Notes: a model not told the origin generated them from the letters alone. 64,000 bases of DNA from Paraburkholderia sp. BCC1886 (GCF_900996245.1 NZ_CAAJGK010000052.1:372001-436000), one strand, 5' to 3'. Positions 25,838 through 34,950 are shown, counted from the stretch's first letter. Translations and numbers: made by a program.

Positions 25838-27571
25838 TCAGTGCGAATCGCGCGGCACTGCTGCGCCGCTCGATCCGACCAGAAAGTCCAGATCCGCACC
25901 CTGATCCGCCTGCAACACGTGTTCGACATACAGCTTGTAGTAACCGCGCGTGGGCGGTGCCGGCGGTTGCCACGCGGAGCGACGGCGCGCGAGTTCTTCG
26001 TCGCTGACATCCAGATGCAGACGGCGCGCTTCGACATCGAGTTCGATCATGTCGCCGGTCTGCACGAAGGCGAGCGGGCCGCCCGCCGCCGCCTCGGGCG
26101 ACACATGCAACACCACCGCGCCATAGGCCGTGCCGCTCATGCGGCCGTCGGAAATGCGCACCATGTCCGTAATGCCTTTTTGCAGGACCTTTTTGGGCAG
26201 CGGCATGTTGCCCACCTCAGCGAAGCCCGGATAACCTTTCGGCCCCGCACCCTTGAGCACCATCACGCAATGCTCGTCGATATCGAGCGACTCGTCGTCG
26301 ACCTTCGCGTGCAATTCTTCGATCGTCTCGAACACCACCGCGCGTCCGCGATGCTTGAGCAAACTCGCGGTCGCGGCCGACGGTTTGATGACCGCGCCAT
26401 TCGGCGCGAGATTGCCCTTGAGGACCGCAATGCCCGCCTTCGGTTTGAACGGCTCGGCAAACGTCGTGATGACCTTCTCGTCGTGATTCGGCGCGTTGCG
26501 CACGTTGTCCCACAGGGTCCGGCCGTTCACGGTGAGCGCTTCCTTATGCAACAACCCCTGTTCGCCGAGTTGCTTCAGCACCGCCGGCAAACCGCCCGCG
26601 TAGTAAAAATCTTCCATCAGATATTCGCCGGACGGCTGCAGATTGACGAGGCAGGGCACGTTGGAGCCAAGCTCCCAGTCTTCCAGCGTCAACTCCACGC
26701 CAATGCGCTTGGCCAGCGCAATCAGATGCACCACCGCGTTGGTCGAGCCGCCAATCGCCGCATTCGTGCGGATCGCGTTTTCGAACGCCTGGCGCGTGAG
26801 AATCTTGTCCATCGTCAGGTCCTCGCGAACCATGTCGACGATGCGCCGTCCCGCCAGATGCGCGAGCACCTGACGCCGGGCATCCACCGCGGGAATCGCC
26901 GCGTTGTGCGGCAGACCCATGCCGAGCGATTCGACCATCGACGCCATCGTGGAAGCCGTGCCCATCGTCATGCAATGGCCGCGCGAGCGGTTCATGCACG
27001 ACTCGGCTTCGGTGAATTCCTCCTGAGTCATCGTGCCGGCGCGCACTTCCTCCGACATCTGCCAGACGCCGGTACCCGAGCCGATATGCTTGCCGCGAAA
27101 CCGGCCGTTCAGCATCGGTCCGCCAGAGACCGCCAGCGCTGGCAGATTGCACGACGCCGCGCCCATCAGCAGCGCCGGCGTGGTCTTGTCGCAACCCACC
27201 AGCAGAATTACGCCGTCCATCGGATTGCCGCGGATCGATTCCTCCACGTCCATCGACGCGAGGTTGCGAAACAGCATGGCGGTCGGCCGCAAATTCGTCT
27301 CGCCGAGCGACATCACCGGAAACTCGAGCGGCAAGCCGCCGGCCTCGTGCACGCCTTTCTTCACGTACTCGGCCAACTCGCGAAAATGCGCATTGCACGG
27401 CGTCAGTTCCGACCACGTATTGCAGATGCCGATGACCGGGCGGCCGTCGAATTCGTCGTGCGGAATGCCCTGGTTTTTCATCCACGAGCGATGCAGAAAA
27501 CCGTCGCGGTCCTTGAGGCCGAACCACGCCTGGCTGCGCAGCGGCTTTTTAGTCTGGTTGGAATCAGCCAT
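25838..27571 (-). CDS. IlvD/Edd-family sugar-acid dehydratase, probable L-arabinonate dehydratase
   Basis: It encodes 577 aa from the ATG with AGGAGA 7 nt upstream. C59, C127 (GCDKTTPAL) and C200 (SRGHC) fall at the positions I recall for the [2Fe-2S] ligands of characterised L-arabinonate dehydratase. The DGRMSGT active-site Ser motif is also present. The enzyme would convert an aldonate to a 2-keto-3-deoxy sugar acid. It is the last gene of an operon with AraFGH-type transport genes, which supports L-arabinonate as substrate; D-xylonate, galactonate or related acids are possible. Confidence 0.85.
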   Translation of the reverse strand: MADSNQTKKPLRSQAWFGLKDRDGFLHRSWMKNQGIPHDEFDGRPVIGICNTWSELTPCNAHFRELAEYVKKGVHEAGGLPLEFPVMSLGETNLRPTAMLFRNLASMDVEESIRGNPMDGVILLVGCDKTTPALLMGAASCNLPALAVSGGPMLNGRFRGKHIGSGTGVWQMSEEVRAGTMTQEEFTEAESCMNRSRGHCMTMGTASTMASMVESLGMGLPHNAAIPAVDARRQVLAHLAGRRIVDMVREDLTMDKILTRQAFENAIRTNAAIGGSTNAVVHLIALAKRIGVELTLEDWELGSNVPCLVNLQPSGEYLMEDFYYAGGLPAVLKQLGEQGLLHKEALTVNGRTLWDNVRNAPNHDEKVITTFAEPFKPKAGIAVLKGNLAPNGAVIKPSAATASLLKHRGRAVVFETIEELHAKVDDESLDIDEHCVMVLKGAGPKGYPGFAEVGNMPLPKKVLQKGITDMVRISDGRMSGTAYGAVVLHVSPEAAAGGPLAFVQTGDMIELDVEARRLHLDVSDEELARRRSAWQPPAPPTRGYYKLYVEHVLQADQGADLDFLVGSSGAAVPRDSH

Positions 27572-27616
27572 TGAATCTCCTGTTGGCAAGCTTAGAGAGT
27601 GCGGGGCGCTTACGAG

Positions 27617-28621
27617 TCAATGCACGCGCTTGCTGCGGCGGAACTGGTCGAACAGCACCGCGAGCAACAGAATCCCGCCACGAATCAGATATTGATAGAA
27701 AGTCGGCACGTTCATCAGGCTCATGGCGTCCTGCACCGAGCCCATGATCAGCACGCCGACCAGCACGCCGGAAATCGTCGCGACGCCGCCCGTCAGCGAG
27801 ACGCCGCCGAGCACGCACGCGGAGATCACGCCGAGTTCGAGTCCAACCGAGGTCTTCGGGTCGCCCAGACTCATCCGCGACGCAAGCATCACGCCCGCGA
27901 AACCGGTGACGAGCCCTTGCAGCACGAAGACGGTGATCTTGATGCGCGTGACCGGCAGGCCGGCGAGCAGGGCCGCTTCGCTATTGCCGCCCACGGCCAG
28001 CACGTTCTTGCCGAACACGGTTTTCTTCAGCAGGAAACCGAACAGCACGAAGCCGACGATGTTGCTCCAGATGGGATACGAAATGCCGAGGAACGCGCCG
28101 CCGCCCAGATCGAAAAAGCGCTCTTCGGAGATCATCACCGCGTCGCCGCTCGACGTGATGTAGGCGAGACCGCGCACGACTTCCATCATTGCGAGCGTGA
28201 CGATCAGCGAGTTGATCTTGTAGCGCGCCACCAGCACGCCGTTGACGAGTCCGACCGCGCCGCCGGCCAGCACGCCCGCCGCGATGCCGAGCGTCACGCT
28301 ATGGGTCGCGGTGATCAGCGTGGATGCCACGACGCCCGCGAACGCGACGATCGACGCGACCGACAGATCCACTTCGCCGAGCGCCAGCACGAACATCATG
28401 GTCACGGAAATCGAGCCGATCAACGTGACCGAGAGCAGCAAACCCTGGATGTTTCGCGAGCTCAGAAAATCCGGCACGGTGAACGACAGTGCCACGAACA
28501 GAATCACGAACACCATCACGATGCCGGACTTGTTGATCAGATCCCACGTACGCGCGGCCCGCGCGCTCAGGCCCGCGGAAGCGACGGCGGGCGTCGAGGA
28601 TTCGGTTGAAGGTGTTTGCAT
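27617..28621 (-). CDS. araH: L-arabinose ABC transporter permease AraH
   Basis: This 334-residue inner-membrane permease has 8-10 hydrophobic segments. It strongly resembles E. coli AraH: GDVDLSVAS-like LGEVDLSVASIVAFAGV, ARYKINSLIVTLAMMEVVRGLAYI and SACVLGGVSLTGG. It forms the membrane channel for a sugar imported by AraF and energised by AraG. It lies between araG and the dehydratase on the same strand, 31 bp from araG. Confidence 0.9.
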   Translation of the reverse strand: MQTPSTESSTPAVASAGLSARAARTWDLINKSGIVMVFVILFVALSFTVPDFLSSRNIQGLLLSVTLIGSISVTMMFVLALGEVDLSVASIVAFAGVVASTLITATHSVTLGIAAGVLAGGAVGLVNGVLVARYKINSLIVTLAMMEVVRGLAYITSSGDAVMISEERFFDLGGGAFLGISYPIWSNIVGFVLFGFLLKKTVFGKNVLAVGGNSEAALLAGLPVTRIKITVFVLQGLVTGFAGVMLASRMSLGDPKTSVGLELGVISACVLGGVSLTGGVATISGVLVGVLIMGSVQDAMSLMNVPTFYQYLIRGGILLLAVLFDQFRRSKRVH

Positions 28622-28652
28622 GGTGTTAGTCCGTTCTCAAAGCCATGGTTTT

Positions 28653-30188
28653 TCAGCGGGGCAGCGCGAGCTTGATCAGCGCGTCGGGCGTCGCCTGCGC
28701 CTTGGGCAGGTTGCCGACGATGCGGCCTTCTTTCATCACGATCACGCGATCCGCGACGCCGATCACTTCGGCCAGGTCGCTCGATACGACGACGACCGTG
28801 CGGCCCGCTTCGGCAAGTCCATACAGCAGGCCGTAGATTTCGCTGCGCGCACCGACGTCGATGCCGCGCGTGGGCTCGTCCATCAGGAACACGTCGATCT
28901 CCTCGGCGAGCCAGCGCGACAGAATCACCTTCTGCTGGTTGCCGCCGGACAGCGTGCCGATTGGCGTGTCGCCGTTGCGCGTCTTGATGGCGAGCTTGCC
29001 GATGAACTCTTTCGCGGTCTGCGCTTCCTTGCGGCGGTCGAGCACGTTGAAGCGGCTAAAATGCCGCCGGCAACTGATGTTCAGGTTGTCCGACACCGAC
29101 GCGATGGAGACGATGCCTTCCTGTTTGCGGTCTTCTGGACACAGCGCGAGACCCGCGCGCACCGCATCGCGCGGTGTCGCGAAGCGCACCCGCTTGCCCT
29201 TCAGCGTGATCTCGCCGGATACGGGTTTGACGGCGCCGTAAATGAGCTTCATCAACTCGGAACGCCCTGCGCCCACCAGCCCGAAAAAGCCGACGATCTC
29301 GCCTTGGCGCGCCGCAAACGACGCCGGTTCGCGCAGTCCCAAACCCATCAGATCCTTCACCTCGAGTTGCACGTCGCCGAGTGCGCGCGAGCGATAGCCG
29401 TACACATCGGCGATCGAGCGGCCCACCATGCAACTGATCAGCCGGTCGCGATCGAGTCCGGTGCCGGCCTCGAAGGTGTCGATATGGCGGCCGTCGCGAA
29501 ACACCGTAACGCGATCGCACAGCTCGTAGACTTCGTCCATCCGGTGCGTGACATAGACGATCGCGCGACCCTCGGCCTTCAGCGCGCGAATGATGCGAAA
29601 GAGCTGGGTGGTTTCGCGCGAGGACAGCGAACTCGTCGGCTCGTCGAACGCGATCACGCGCGCGTCGCGCATCAGCGCCTTGCCGATTTCGATCATCTGG
29701 CGCTGACCGATCGACAGATTTTTCACCTGTTGCGACGGGTCGATTTTTTCGCCGAGCCGGTCGAGTTCGCGCACGGCGCGCGCGACCAGCGCTTTCTCGT
29801 CGAGCACGCCGAAGCGGTTGGGCAGCGCGCCGAGCATCAGGTTTTCGGCGACCGTCAACTCGGGCACCAGATGCAGTTCCTGATAGATGATCGCGACGCC
29901 TGCCGCGATCGCCGCTTTGGTGGACGTGAACTGCTGGGGCACGCCGTCGATGGACAGGCTGCCCGCGGCCGCCTGATTCACGCCGGACAGCACCTTGAGC
30001 AGCGTCGACTTGCCCGCGCCGTTCTCGCCCATCAAGCCGTGCACTTCGCCGCGCCGCACGTCGAGCGACACCTGGTCGAGCGCGAGCACGCCGGGAAAGC
30101 GCACGGTAATGCCATCAAGTTGCAGATACGGTTCCTGTGCGTCGACGGCTGTCGCGTCGGAATGGGACTTGGTTTGGAAGGACGTCAT
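28653..30188 (-). CDS. araG: L-arabinose ABC transporter ATP-binding protein AraG
   Basis: It encodes 511 aa from MTSFQTKSHSD, with GAGGTG ~8 nt upstream. It has two fused nucleotide-binding domains as in sugar importers. The first has Walker A GENGAGKST, signature LSIGQRQMIEIGKALM and Walker B VIAFDEPTSSLS. The second has the degenerate Walker A GLVGAGRSE, signature LSGGNQQKVILSRWL and DEPTRGIDVG. It is the ATPase of the AraFGH importer. Confidence 0.92.
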   Translation of the reverse strand: MTSFQTKSHSDATAVDAQEPYLQLDGITVRFPGVLALDQVSLDVRRGEVHGLMGENGAGKSTLLKVLSGVNQAAAGSLSIDGVPQQFTSTKAAIAAGVAIIYQELHLVPELTVAENLMLGALPNRFGVLDEKALVARAVRELDRLGEKIDPSQQVKNLSIGQRQMIEIGKALMRDARVIAFDEPTSSLSSRETTQLFRIIRALKAEGRAIVYVTHRMDEVYELCDRVTVFRDGRHIDTFEAGTGLDRDRLISCMVGRSIADVYGYRSRALGDVQLEVKDLMGLGLREPASFAARQGEIVGFFGLVGAGRSELMKLIYGAVKPVSGEITLKGKRVRFATPRDAVRAGLALCPEDRKQEGIVSIASVSDNLNISCRRHFSRFNVLDRRKEAQTAKEFIGKLAIKTRNGDTPIGTLSGGNQQKVILSRWLAEEIDVFLMDEPTRGIDVGARSEIYGLLYGLAEAGRTVVVVSSDLAEVIGVADRVIVMKEGRIVGNLPKAQATPDALIKLALPR

Positions 30189-30226
30189 CGAACGAAACAC
30201 CTCGGGCAGCGTGAGACCGGTAAGCA

Positions 30227-30248
30227 GCGAGCCGCGTGCGCGGCTCGC
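30227..30248. promoter_or_regulatory. Perfect 10-bp hairpin between araF and araG
   Basis: GCGAGCCGCG and CGCGGCTCGC flank a TG loop, placed right after the araF stop with no T run. Such hairpins commonly stabilise the binding-protein mRNA and lower expression of the downstream transport genes. Confidence 0.65.
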
Positions 30249-30259
30249 CGGAAGAACCC

Positions 30260-31264
30260 TCAAATACCGAGTTCTTTGCGCACGTCCTGCCAGTTGCCGC
30301 GCACCATCAGCTTGCCGGTGGTCTGCGTATCGGCAGGCGGCTGCTTGCCGTCCTTGATCCAGTCGACGAGGTTTTCGGTGCTCTCCTTGCCGTGATTGGT
30401 CGAGCTCACCGCGATCGTGCCGTAGAAGCCGGTCGGTTCCTTCTTCTGGAACTCGGCGAACGCTTCGCCCGCGCCGTTGATGCCCACGCCGATCACGTCG
30501 GCCGACGGAATATGCAACTGCTCGGTCGCGCGCACCCCGCCGAGCACGCTCTCTTCGTTCAACGCGAAGATCACCCACTTCTTGATGGCCGGATGTTGCG
30601 CCAGCACCGGCGATGAAGCGTTGAAGCCGCCTTCGTCGTCGGTGGTCTTTTGCGGCGCGTCGAAGATGTTCTCCTTCTTGAAGCCGCCGGCGAGCAGCGA
30701 TTGCGTCGCGCCGTCGGTGCGCAGTTTCGCGGTCGGCAATTCGTAATTCGTGATGCGCAGTGCGCCGACTTCTTCGGGCCTCCAGCCGCGCCGTTTCATT
30801 TCATCCGAGATCGCCTGACCCACCTGATTGCCGATCTTGAACGCCGACATGCCCAGATGCGGCACGTTCGGCAACGGCTTGCCGGTCGAGTCGACCAGTT
30901 GATCGTCGACGGTGACGAACTTCATGTTGTAGCGCTTCGCGCGCGCCTGGATCGCCGGTCCGAGGCGCACGTCGGGCGCGCAGATCACGAAGCCTTTGGC
31001 GCCTTGCGCGCCGAGGTTGTCGATCGCGGCCAGCACTTTCTCGCCGTCCGGCGTGCCGATGTTGACGACCGCGAAGCCGTCCTTCTGGCCCAGCGCGCTC
31101 GCGGCTTTCTGTTCGTTGATGAACCAGGCCTGCTCCGGCATCTTCACGAGGAAGCCGACTTTGAGCGGCTGGTCTGCGTGCGCGGCGAGTTGCAGCCCGA
31201 AGGGCGCGGCGAGGGCGGCGGCGGCCATCGCCGAAAGGGTCAAGCGACGAAGTTTGCGGGTCAT
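30260..31264 (-). CDS. araF: L-arabinose-binding periplasmic protein AraF
   Basis: It encodes 334 aa with a twin-basic signal peptide (MTRKLRRLTLSAMAAAALAA, cleavage near AHA-DQ). The mature protein resembles AraF: LKVGFLVKMPEQAWF, GTPDGEKVLAAIDNL, GAKGFVICAPDVRLG, VTVDDQLVDSTGKP, LGGVRATEQ and GVGINGAGEAFAEF. It captures the sugar in the periplasm. It precedes araG. Confidence 0.9.
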   Translation of the reverse strand: MTRKLRRLTLSAMAAAALAAPFGLQLAAHADQPLKVGFLVKMPEQAWFINEQKAASALGQKDGFAVVNIGTPDGEKVLAAIDNLGAQGAKGFVICAPDVRLGPAIQARAKRYNMKFVTVDDQLVDSTGKPLPNVPHLGMSAFKIGNQVGQAISDEMKRRGWRPEEVGALRITNYELPTAKLRTDGATQSLLAGGFKKENIFDAPQKTTDDEGGFNASSPVLAQHPAIKKWVIFALNEESVLGGVRATEQLHIPSADVIGVGINGAGEAFAEFQKKEPTGFYGTIAVSSTNHGKESTENLVDWIKDGKQPPADTQTTGKLMVRGNWQDVRKELGI

Positions 31265-31388
31265 GTCTGTCTCCTGAAGTTGGAACGCTGCGTTGATGTG
31301 TTTTATGGGCAGCGGGGGTTCACGACTCCCGGCGTGATCAGCCGGGGCGTGGATTCGGGGTGGCGAACTCGGGCTTTGTCATCGCGGA

Positions 31389-32846
31389 TCAGCCTGCGGC
31401 GTAGGCCGTTTTCGTGGTGGTCCAGAAGCTTGCGTCGGAGAGGCCGTAGGCGGACGCCTTGCGGCCGTCAGCCGACGCGTGATGCTGCTCCAGCGCGGTA
31501 GTCGGCAGATTGATCGCGACGTGGCCGCACTGCGCGTGACGCCGGAAGTGCCGCGCGTGCGCGAGCGAGCGCGTGAAAAGGCCGGCGCACAGACCAGAAG
31601 CGTTGTCGTTGGCAAGATGGAGCGCGTGCTCGTAGTCGTCGGCACGCAGTACGACCGCAATGGGACCGAATATCGCTTCGCGGGCAATGCGATGTTCCGG
31701 TTCGGCGATAAACAGCGCGGGCTCGAAGAAATAACCGCGCGTGGCCCGCTCCAGTGGCAGGCCGCCTTGCAGCAACGCCGCGCCTTCGGCCTGACCGGTG
31801 CGCACGTAATCGAGCGTGCGCGCGAGTTGGGTCGCTTCGGCGAGCGGGCCGATGTCGGTGGTGGGTTTCAGCGCGTGATCCACGCGCAGCATCGTCAGCT
31901 TCGCTCGCAGCGCATCGACGAACGGCTCGAAGGCGTCGCGCTCGACGATCAGGCGGGAGGTCGCCATGTGACGCTGGCCGGCGCCGCTATAGGCGCTGCT
32001 CGACGCGGCATCGACGGCGCCGGCAAGATCGGCATCGGCCAGCACGACGAACGGATGATTGCCGCCCATTTCCAGTTGCAGGCGCACTTGCCGGGCGGCA
32101 GCGACCTGCAGCACGCGTGTCCCGGTTTCGCCGGAGCCGCTCAGGCTGATCGCGGCAACCAACGGATGCGCGACGATGCGCGCGCCCACTTGCCGGCCGC
32201 TGCCCATCACGAGGTTGAAGACACCGGCGGGCAGTCCCGCGCGGGCGATGATCGACGTCAGTGCCGCCGCACAAGCGGGCGCGGATTCGGCCGGCTTGAA
32301 GACGACGGTGTTGCCGTGCGCGAGCGCGGCGCCGATTTTCGTCGCGGCATGCAGGAACGGCGCGCTCCACGGCGCGATGATGCCGACGACGCCGAGCGGC
32401 TCGCGCGTCGTGTCGATATCGATCGACGCGCCGGCGCGCGCGGCCGTCGTCGCGTCCGCCGGCGGCTGCCATGCGGCAGTAGCGCTGCGCTTGAAAATCT
32501 GCCCGGCGCGGGTGGTTTCCGCCAGGGCTTCGGCCTGCGTCCTGCCGATCTCGCGCGCAAGCAGACGGCTGAGTTCGTCGCGGCGCGCGAGCATCTCGCT
32601 GCCGATCGTATCGAGCGCGTCGGCGCGGCGTTGCGGCGCGCTCAGCGCCCATTCGCGGAAGGCGGCGGCGGCGGCTTCGATGGCCGTGTCGGCTTGACGC
32701 GCATCGGCGCGCACGTATTCGCCGAGCGGATGATCCAGGTCCGATGGATCGAGCGACACGCCGGTCGTCGCGCCCGTTTCCCAGCCGCCGTTGATGTAGT
32801 GGCGAAACGGACTGGCGACGAGTGGAACGAGCGGATCGCGATTCAT
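31389..32846 (-). CDS. Aldehyde dehydrogenase-like protein lacking catalytic Cys (probable pseudoenzyme)
   Basis: This 485-residue protein has a full ALDH fold: cofactor motif VVFKPAE, Rossmann SLSGSGETGTRV, general-base E259 (LQLEMGGNHP) and C-terminal EAIFGPIAVV. Two catalytic residues are missing: the oxyanion Asn of the PWN motif is Ser (IIAPWSAPF, S161), and the nucleophile in GQ-x-C is His (GAGQRHMATSR, H293). Codons differ by substitution, not frameshift. Position suggests an original role as the semialdehyde dehydrogenase of pentose oxidation. It is the first gene of the araFGH-dehydratase operon and is divergent from a LysR gene. Confidence 0.85.
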   Translation of the reverse strand: MNRDPLVPLVASPFRHYINGGWETGATTGVSLDPSDLDHPLGEYVRADARQADTAIEAAAAAFREWALSAPQRRADALDTIGSEMLARRDELSRLLAREIGRTQAEALAETTRAGQIFKRSATAAWQPPADATTAARAGASIDIDTTREPLGVVGIIAPWSAPFLHAATKIGAALAHGNTVVFKPAESAPACAAALTSIIARAGLPAGVFNLVMGSGRQVGARIVAHPLVAAISLSGSGETGTRVLQVAAARQVRLQLEMGGNHPFVVLADADLAGAVDAASSSAYSGAGQRHMATSRLIVERDAFEPFVDALRAKLTMLRVDHALKPTTDIGPLAEATQLARTLDYVRTGQAEGAALLQGGLPLERATRGYFFEPALFIAEPEHRIAREAIFGPIAVVLRADDYEHALHLANDNASGLCAGLFTRSLAHARHFRRHAQCGHVAINLPTTALEQHHASADGRKASAYGLSDASFWTTTKTAYAAG

Positions 32847-32944
32847 CGAGGGGCGGGAGGTTGACGAAAGTAGAGGGGAAGCTCGGAAAAGTCCACGAAT
32901 GGTATGAGCCGGTCCAATAACTTTCCAATCCCTTTTTGAGCCAT

Positions 32945-32961
32945 CCCGATATCAAATCGGG
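32945..32961. promoter_or_regulatory. Inverted repeat, probable LysR-type operator
   Basis: CCCGAT-N5-ATCGGG lies between the divergent ALDH-like gene and the LysR gene, ~90 bp from each start, a typical LysR binding location. Confidence 0.5.
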
Positions 32962-33052
32962 TATGGCATGATGACGCGGTCAGCGCACCGGACGGCCGGT
33001 ACGCAGCACGCCCGCCAATAGACGGCTTCGAGCCGCACGATGGAGACAGGCC

Positions 33053-34030
33053 ATGACGCGTAGCTATTCGAACTGGTTCGTGCGGGCGCGTCTGAAGACG
33101 CGCCAGTTGCTGCTGCTGGCGGCGATGGAAGAGGAGGGTAACGTCCGCCGCGCCGCCGACGTGCTCGGCATGACGCAGCCTGCCGCGTCGCGTTTGCTCA
33201 AGGAACTCGAAGACATGCTGGAGGTGAGTCTGTTCGACCGGACTCCCCACGGCATGCACGCCACGCTGTACGGCGAGGTGATGATCCGCCACGCGCGCAT
33301 GGTGCTGTCGAACCTGAGCCACGCGCACGACGAGATCTCGGCGCTGCGCTCGGGGCTCGCCGGACAGGTGCGCATCGGCGTGATTGCGGCGGCCGCCGCG
33401 ACGATGGTGCCGCGCGCGGTGGCGAGCGTGAAGGAGCGCTATCCGCAGATGCAGATCTGGGTAGAAGTCGAAACCTCCGACGTGATGCTGCCGAGACTCG
33501 CCGAAGGCGAGCTCGACATCATGGTGGGCCGCGTGCTGGAACGACAGAACCAGTTCAAGACCGAAGTCCGCTACGAACCTCTGGCCGACGAGCCGCTGTG
33601 CGTGGTCGCGCGGCCCGGGCATCCGCTGGAAAGCGAGAGCGGGCTGACCTTGCGCGGTATCGTCAATGCGGGCTGGGTGTTGCATCCGCCGGGCAGTGTG
33701 CTGCGGCATCGCTTCGATCTGATGTTTTCGCAGATCGGTCTGAATCCGCCGCAGAACGTCGTGAATACCAACAATTTCCTCGCGATTTCGAGCCTGCTCG
33801 TGCAGAGCGACATGCTCGCGGTGCTGCCCGACGAAGTGGCGCGGCAGTATCAGCAGTACGGCGTGTTGAGCCGGGTGCCGATCGATTTGCCGTGTCGCAT
33901 GGATACATTCGGTATCATCACGCGCCAGTCGCACCTGTTGTCGCCGGCGGCGTCCGTCGTACTCGACGCGCTGCGTGCGGCCGCGGGCGAGGTCTACGGC
34001 AGCTCGTTCGAGCCGGCTGTGGCGCGATAA
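33053..34030 (+). CDS. LysR-family transcriptional regulator of the arabinose-type operon
   Basis: It encodes 325 aa. The winged HTH is at residues ~14-70 (LLLLAAMEEEGNVRRAADVLGMTQPAASRLLKELE). A LysR substrate-binding domain follows (GQVRIGVIAAAAATMVPRAV, EGELDIMVGR, ADEPLCVVARPGHPL). The N-terminal part resembles GbpR-type regulators of sugar-binding protein genes. It is divergent from the ALDH-araFGH-dehydratase operon and most likely senses a sugar or sugar acid from that pathway. Confidence 0.9.
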   Translation: MTRSYSNWFVRARLKTRQLLLLAAMEEEGNVRRAADVLGMTQPAASRLLKELEDMLEVSLFDRTPHGMHATLYGEVMIRHARMVLSNLSHAHDEISALRSGLAGQVRIGVIAAAAATMVPRAVASVKERYPQMQIWVEVETSDVMLPRLAEGELDIMVGRVLERQNQFKTEVRYEPLADEPLCVVARPGHPLESESGLTLRGIVNAGWVLHPPGSVLRHRFDLMFSQIGLNPPQNVVNTNNFLAISSLLVQSDMLAVLPDEVARQYQQYGVLSRVPIDLPCRMDTFGIITRQSHLLSPAASVVLDALRAAAGEVYGSSFEPAVAR

Positions 34031-34170
34031 ATGCTCCTCCTGATGTCATGGTCGCCGGTCAACGGCGCGGGAGGGCCACGATGTACCCCAATCACGGAAA
34101 ACGGCAACGCGCCGTCGACGATTCTTTTTCTGTTCGCTCCGGTGGAGCGAGCGTCTGGTTCAGTAACGGC

Positions 34171-34725
34171 ATGGCTATCAAATCGACGATTTACAAGGCG
34201 GAACTGCAGATCGCCAACATGGACCGGCACTATTACGCCGACCACGCCCTGACGATCGCCCGCCATCCCTCGGAAACCGACGAACGGATGATGGTCCGGG
34301 TCGCGGCGTTCGCGCTGTTCGCGCAGGAGCGCCTGGAATTCTGCAAAGGTTTGTCGGATGTCGACGAACCGGACTTGTGGGCGAAAGACCTCACTGGTGC
34401 GATCGAAACCTGGATCGAGGTGGGTCAGCCCGACGAACGGCGCATCGCCAAGGCGAGCGGCCGCTCCAACGACGTCGTGGTGATCGCGTATGGCGGCCGC
34501 ACGTCGGATATCTGGTGGCAGGGTGTGAAGAACAAGGTCGAGCGCCTGCGCAACGTGACGGTGTGGACGCTCGGCGAAGAAGTGGCGGCGTCGCTCAGTT
34601 CGCTTGCGCAGCGGACCATGCGGCTGCAATGCACGGTACAGGACGGCGAAGCGTGGCTCGGCAGCGCGGACGCCGATGCGGTGAAGATCGACTGGACGGT
34701 GCTGAAGGCGCCGTCGAACGGCTGA
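34171..34725 (+). CDS. yaeQ: YaeQ family protein
   Basis: It encodes 184 aa from MAIKSTIYKAELQIANMDRHYY. Longer upstream extensions are not supported, and the family is ~180 aa. Conserved blocks are DHALTIARHPSETDERMMVR, AFALFAQERLEFCKG and YGGRTSDIWW. Known structures place YaeQ in the PD-(D/E)XK nuclease-like fold. The cellular role is unsettled. It is a single gene between the LysR gene and the repair genes. Confidence 0.93.
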   Translation: MAIKSTIYKAELQIANMDRHYYADHALTIARHPSETDERMMVRVAAFALFAQERLEFCKGLSDVDEPDLWAKDLTGAIETWIEVGQPDERRIAKASGRSNDVVVIAYGGRTSDIWWQGVKNKVERLRNVTVWTLGEEVAASLSSLAQRTMRLQCTVQDGEAWLGSADADAVKIDWTVLKAPSNG

Positions 34726-34758
34726 ACTCGGCGCCTGCAAAAGTTGGGGACGAAAAAA

Positions 34759-34782
34759 AGCCCGCTCTATGTGGAGCGGGCT
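34759..34782. terminator. 9-bp GC-rich hairpin downstream of yaeQ
   Basis: AGCCCGCTC pairs with GAGCGGGCT. The A run lies on the left only, so classical termination is favoured in the minus direction; on the plus strand it may act as a 3'-end or leader structure. Confidence 0.5.
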
Positions 34783-34803
34783 GAATCCATATCAGGAGGA
34801 GAC

Positions 34804-34950
34804 ATGGAGGAGACAGTTCCTAATATACACATGGGGTTGGTGCGACGCAATAACTTTTTAAGGGAAAACCCGGTATCGCGCCAAATTGTCGCAGTCTACG
34901 GTGCAATCGGCGCCGGACGGAGCTTTCCGGCTCTGCGCGCAGTCGAATGA
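34804..34950 (+). CDS. Possible 48-residue small ORF with very strong ribosome binding site
   Basis: The ATG is formed at the junction of two direct copies of GGAGGAGACA (34795-34804 and 34806-34815), the first acting as an ideal Shine-Dalgarno. The product (MEETVPNIHMGLVRRNN...) has no recognised domain. It could be a leader peptide or not be translated at all. Confidence 0.3.
   Translation: MEETVPNIHMGLVRRNNFLRENPVSRQIVAVYGAIGAGRSFPALRAVE

Noticed and set aside
28242..30395. Long plus-strand open frame opposite araG and araH
   Set aside because: It is antisense to well-supported transporter genes, with low-complexity content.
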